Shown here: piece by piece, positions 12,255 to 15,508 of the stretch
Layout: the number at the start of each line of letters is the position of its first letter
Numbering within the stretch: the stretch's first letter is position 1
Source: Chitinophagaceae bacterium UBA4407
GTDB taxonomy: Bacteria; Bacteroidota; Bacteroidia; Chitinophagales; Chitinophagaceae
NCBI GenBank assembly: GCA_002390845.1
Contig: DGQT01000072.1
Coordinates: 1 to 15,508, forward strand
Reading direction: 5' to 3'
DNA: 15,508 nt
The notes under the pieces: generated by a model
Told to the model about the DNA's origin: nothing
The model's input: only the letters and a program-made list of their open reading frames with translations
Databases searched by the model: none
Translations under genes and position numbers: made by a program

Positions 12255-14336
12255 ATGAAACATCTGATACCACGAGATATAAGCTGGCTAAGTTTTAATG
12301 CAAGGGTTTTACAGGAAGCCAACGATCCAACAGTGCCGCTAAAAGAACGCATCCGGTTCCTGGGTATTTTCAGCAACAATATGGATGAATTTTTTCGGGT
12401 GCGGGTTGCCACATTAAAACGCATGATTGAACTGGGCGGCAAAAAAGCCAACATGCACCTGGAAGAAAAGCCACAGCAGATACTCGATCAGATTCAAACC
12501 ATTGTACTGGAGCAGCAAAGCGAGTTTAACCGCATATGGCAGGGCATATTGCAGGAACTTAAAAAAGAAAAAATATTTCTTGTTGACGAAAAGCACCTTA
12601 CCAAAGAACAGAAAGTGTTTGTAAAAAAGTTTTTTGATGAAGAAGTGCGTTCGAACATTATTCCGCTAATGATCGAAAGTCTGCCCAACCTGCCCTATTT
12701 AAGAGAAAAAAGTATTTACCTGGGTGTGGTAATGCATAAGAAAGATTCTGCCTACGATCATAAATATTCACTGATAGAAGTGCCCAGCAAAATTGTAGGG
12801 CGCTTTGTACAATTGCCTTCTAATAAAAATGAACACTATATTATTCTGCTGGAAGATGTAATTCGTTTTAACCTGCCTTATATATTTTCTTATTTTGGTT
12901 ACGACCATTTCAGTTCGCACGTTTGTAAAGTAACCAAAGATGCCGAACTGGATATTGACAATGACATTACCACTTCGTTTGTACAAAAAATAGAGAGCGG
13001 TTTAAAGAACCGTCGTAAAGGCAAGGCTGTTCGGTTTGTGTACGATAAAGAAATGGATGCCAGCCTGCTTGAATACCTGATGAAAAGTTTAAACCTCTCC
13101 CGGAAAGACAATATTATTCCTGGTGGCCGCATACACAACTTCAGGCATTTTATGGATTTTCCCGATGTGTTTACTACAAAGAATACGCGGCGTGCCGCCT
13201 TTACCCATCCTGCGTTACAGCGTTCATTAAGGGTTACAGACGTAATTACAGCGAAAGATGTAATGCTGCATTTCCCTTATCATTCCTTTAATTCTGTAAT
13301 TGACCTGCTGCGCGAAGCGGCTATAGACCCTGAAGTAACCACCATAAAAATTACAGCCTATCGGCTGGCACCAAATTCCAAGGTAGTAAATGCCCTGGTC
13401 AACGCTGTAAGAAATGGTAAAGAAGTTATTGTCATGCTCGAACTAAGGGCCAGGTTCGATGAAGAAAACAACCTGGAATGGAAAGAAAAACTGGAAGAAG
13501 AAGGCGTAAAAGTGTTATTGGGTTTACCCAACATGAAAGTTCACGCCAAGCTTTGTTTAATAAAAAAACGCAGCGGTAAAAAGATTATACAGTATGGTTT
13601 TGTAAGCACAGGTAACCTTAACGAAAGAACAGCCAGAGTGTATGGCGATCATTGCCTGCTTACCAGTAACCGCAATATTATGGCTGACATCAATCGTATC
13701 TTCCGGTTTATTGAAGACCCTAAACACGGGCCACAACATCTTAAATCCTGCAAAACGTTAATGGTTTGTCCTACGGATATGCGAAAGAAAATCGTATCGC
13801 TTATTAATGTTGAAATTAAAAATGCAAAGGCAAAAAAACCGGCATCCATTATTGCCAAAGTCAATTCGCTCAGCGATGTTCAGATCATGAACAAGCTTTC
13901 CGAAGCTGCACAGGCTGGCGTTGAAATAAAGCTGATTGTTCGTGGCATTTTCTGTGCCATGATTGAGCAAAAAAAATTCAAACACCGCATTCAGGCAATC
14001 AGCATTGTAGATGAGTACCTGGAACATGCACGTGTATTGATATTCCATAACAATGGAAAAGAAAAGATTTACATATCCTCTGCCGACTGGATGATCCGTA
14101 ATCTTGATCACCGCGTAGAAGCTGCTGTGCCGGTTACAGATGAAGCCATCCGCCAGGAATTGAAAGATATTATCCACATTCAGTTAAGAGATAATGTTAA
14201 GGCCCGGCTACTCAACAATGCATTATCAAATAACTATGTACCTTCCGCAGGCAAGAAGAAAATACGTTCTCAGATTGAAACGTATCATTATTTACACAAC
14301 AAAATGCAGAAGGTAAGTGAAGCTGGCAGCAATTGA
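12255..14336 (+). CDS. ppk1: Polyphosphate kinase 1
   Basis: Reversibly polymerises the gamma-phosphate of ATP into polyphosphate; associated with the inner membrane in E. coli. From the ATG at 12255 the protein has 693 residues, the usual size. N-domain: RDISWLSFNARVLQEA (7-22) and NNMDEFFRVRVATLKR (41-56). Catalytic core: Arg370 in TAYRLAP and Arg400 in ELRARFDEENN (magnesium/phosphate ligands by analogy with E. coli Arg375 and Arg405), the autophosphorylated His430 in NMKVHAKLCLI, STGNLNERTARVYGDHCLLT (451-470), and the second essential His591 in EYLEHARV (E. coli His592). All key residues are present. The reading frame extends to 12144, but that part is repeat DNA and upstream of the -7 element. 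The 3' end overlaps ppx by 20 bases, indicating coupled expression. Confidence 0.97.
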   Translation: MKHLIPRDISWLSFNARVLQEANDPTVPLKERIRFLGIFSNNMDEFFRVRVATLKRMIELGGKKANMHLEEKPQQILDQIQTIVLEQQSEFNRIWQGILQELKKEKIFLVDEKHLTKEQKVFVKKFFDEEVRSNIIPLMIESLPNLPYLREKSIYLGVVMHKKDSAYDHKYSLIEVPSKIVGRFVQLPSNKNEHYIILLEDVIRFNLPYIFSYFGYDHFSSHVCKVTKDAELDIDNDITTSFVQKIESGLKNRRKGKAVRFVYDKEMDASLLEYLMKSLNLSRKDNIIPGGRIHNFRHFMDFPDVFTTKNTRRAAFTHPALQRSLRVTDVITAKDVMLHFPYHSFNSVIDLLREAAIDPEVTTIKITAYRLAPNSKVVNALVNAVRNGKEVIVMLELRARFDEENNLEWKEKLEEEGVKVLLGLPNMKVHAKLCLIKKRSGKKIIQYGFVSTGNLNERTARVYGDHCLLTSNRNIMADINRIFRFIEDPKHGPQHLKSCKTLMVCPTDMRKKIVSLINVEIKNAKAKKPASIIAKVNSLSDVQIMNKLSEAAQAGVEIKLIVRGIFCAMIEQKKFKHRIQAISIVDEYLEHARVLIFHNNGKEKIYISSADWMIRNLDHRVEAAVPVTDEAIRQELKDIIHIQLRDNVKARLLNNALSNNYVPSAGKKKIRSQIETYHYLHNKMQKVSEAGSN

Positions 14337-15210
14337 TATAGGAAGTAATGCCGCACGGTTGCTCATCACAGAAGTAATTGAAAACAACGATGGCAAGCCG
14401 CAATTTACCAAGCTTAACCTGGTACGCGTTCCTTTAAGGCTGGGGTTCGATGTGTTTGAAAAAGGCGAGATCAGCAAGCCAAGAATTGGCATGATCATAC
14501 AAACCATGAAAGCATACAGCCACCTGCTGAATGTTTATGGTGTTACCCATCTTAAAGCCTGTGCCACCAGTGCCATGCGCGATGCACGCAACAGCCCCGA
14601 TGTAATTAGAAAAGTAAAACTTGAAACAGGTATCAGCATCAGTATTATCAGTGGCGATGATGAAGCTGCATATGTTTACGAAAACCATATTGCAGAGAAC
14701 TTAGATAAAGAACATTCTTACCTGTACATAGATGTAGGCGGCGGAAGTACCGAACTTACTTTTATTGCAGATGGTAAACTCCGCTATAAAGAATCGTTTA
14801 ATATCGGCACCATCAGGTTGTTGAAAAATATGGTTGATGAACAACATTGGGATGAAATGCGCGACCATATTAAAAGCAATACAAAAAGCAAATGGCCCGT
14901 AATTGCAATTGGCTCAGGCGGTAATATCAATAAAATATTTTCTATCAGTAAAAAGAAAGATGGCAAACCTCTCTCCCACGAATTATTAAGAGATTATTAC
15001 AAAGAGTTTTCCAGTGTTTCGCTGGAAGAAAGAATACGCATTTATAAGATGCGGGAAGACCGCGCCGATGTTATTGTTCCCGCACTTCAAATCTATATAA
15101 ACGTTATGCGCTGGGCCGGTATAGAAGAAATCTATGTACCCAAAATTGGTTTAGCCGATGGCCTTATTCAAATCCTTTACGAGGAAATAAAAAAGAAAAG
15201 TAGTTTGTAG
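14317..15210 (+). CDS. ppx: Exopolyphosphatase / guanosine pentaphosphatase family protein (Ppx/GppA)
   Basis: Probably removes terminal phosphate from polyphosphate, opposing Ppk1; pppGpp hydrolysis is possible and cannot be told apart from sequence. The 297-residue protein has the ASKHA-fold motifs: AIDIGSNAARLL (5-16, phosphate 1), ACATSAMRDARN (81-92), SGDDEAAYVYE (112-122) with the likely catalytic Glu116, IDVGGGSTELT (138-148, phosphate 2) and IGSGGNINKI (198-207). It contains only the two N-terminal domains; the C-terminal HD-like part of E. coli Ppx (about 513 residues) is absent, as in other short Ppx proteins. It starts with GTG at 14317, preceded by AGAAGG, one of the few Shine-Dalgarno-like sequences here, 20 bases before the ppk1 stop. 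Translational coupling is likely. Confidence 0.93.
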   Translation: MKLAAIDIGSNAARLLITEVIENNDGKPQFTKLNLVRVPLRLGFDVFEKGEISKPRIGMIIQTMKAYSHLLNVYGVTHLKACATSAMRDARNSPDVIRKVKLETGISISIISGDDEAAYVYENHIAENLDKEHSYLYIDVGGGSTELTFIADGKLRYKESFNIGTIRLLKNMVDEQHWDEMRDHIKSNTKSKWPVIAIGSGGNINKIFSISKKKDGKPLSHELLRDYYKEFSSVSLEERIRIYKMREDRADVIVPALQIYINVMRWAGIEEIYVPKIGLADGLIQILYEEIKKKSSL

Positions 15211-15286
15211 TTACCCGAGCGAAGTTCAGGAAGTCCTGAGCGGACCCGAAGGATGTACCAGGCAATATATCTTTTATGATCTTCCG
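15211..15286. other. Gap after ppx with a short inverted repeat
   Basis: TCAGGA (15226-15231) and TCCTGA (15234-15239) form a short stem with a 2-base loop, inside CCGAGCGAAG...GAGCGGACCCGAAGG. It looks like a fragment of another interspersed repeat. No U-tract follows, so it is not a convincing ppx terminator. No gene is seen. Confidence 0.4.
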
Positions 15287-15508
15287 TTGCCACGCTCGTT
15301 TCGAAGTTCCTCTTTCATGGCGACATTTAAGTGAAGCGTGGCATCCCGAAAGCTCTCGGGACCGAATTCATTTCGGGATCACACGCTTGTGCTGTAGAAT
15401 TTTCAGTCGACAGTTGACGGTCAACTGTCGACTGATGTTCCAAACGCATAAGTGTGCGACGCAACAAAAGCCTCATAGTGCCACTTCAGCCCGGCCAATC
15501 ATTGTCTT
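15287..15508. repeat. Composite intergenic repeat, full copy with palindromic core (runs to window end)
   Basis: Modules in order: the GTTGCCACGCTCG-type module 15287-15331; a spacer GTGAAGCGTGGC; the nested stem ATCCCGAAA...TTTCGGGAT (15343-15379); left end GATCACACGCTTGTGCTGTA (15378-15397); a perfect palindrome (15403-15435); right end ACGCATAAGTGTGCGACGCA with AC (15444-15465); tail AAAAGCCTCATAGTGCCACT and TCAGCCCGGCC (15466-15496). It has the same order as 11875-12166. The stem module also occurs at 3850-3886. Confidence 0.8.
15403..15435. repeat. Perfect 33-base palindrome
   Basis: Sixteen-base arms TCAGTCGACAGTTGAC (15403-15418) and GTCAACTGTCGACTGA (15420-15435) flank a single G. 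Pairing is perfect. It forms the core of the composite repeat here and is unrelated to the cores of the other copies. Confidence 0.9.

Noticed and set aside
15226..15239. Short inverted repeat after ppx as a terminator
   Set aside because: Six-base stem with a two-base loop and no following T run; it fits a repeat fragment better.

Overview
The window looks like a chromosomal segment from a member of the Bacteroidota, most likely the Chitinophagaceae or a close relative. That placement is an inference. It rests on repeated matches to the Bacteroidota promoter element TAnnTTTG just upstream of genes, the near absence of Shine-Dalgarno sequences, and lineage-typical genes: a DUF4270 lipoprotein paired with a GT5-like protein beside panC/panD, a stand-alone CBM48 protein and short Ppx. 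No rRNA, tRNA, CRISPR array or recognisable transposase gene is visible.

Layout. 124-936 (+) is a MOSC-domain protein. 1068-3705 (-) holds small accessory genes: a DUF1801 protein, a 38-residue membrane peptide, a CBM48/isoamylase-N protein, a hypothetical protein and a membrane-anchored TPR protein. 4078-5985 (-) holds a hypothetical protein and metK, each apparently transcribed on its own, with a clear terminator after metK. 6270-7337 (+) is a complete seven-blade propeller lipoprotein lying inside a 1.45-kb segment bounded by inverted repeats. 7666-10004 (-) is a two-gene operon of a GT5-like pseudo-glycosyltransferase and a DUF4270 lipoprotein. Divergent from it, 10113-11858 (+) is panC-panD-rfaE2 (pantothenate synthesis and ADP-heptose synthesis). 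12255-15210 (+) is the overlapping ppk1-ppx pair, which makes and degrades polyphosphate.

Intergenic DNA. The most striking feature is a family of composite repeats in almost every larger gap (1-56, 966-995, 2353-2424, 3850-4042, 6061-6120 with 7526-7572, 11875-12166, 15287-15508). They share an outer tail with GCCCGGCT and AAAAGCCTCAT, and inner ends reading GTTGCGTCGCAC-CTTGTACG or GTTGCCACGCTCG. The cores between the inverted ends are unrelated: a CATTGCGAGG-type repeat, an AATTCG-rich array, a 33-bp palindrome and, in one case, a whole gene with its own structured 3' flank. This modular family and its gene-carrying member are the best candidates for something undescribed.

Several obvious longest reading frames begin inside repeats or upstream of promoter elements. 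Starts were moved inward for the MOSC gene, metK, the propeller lipoprotein and ppk1.
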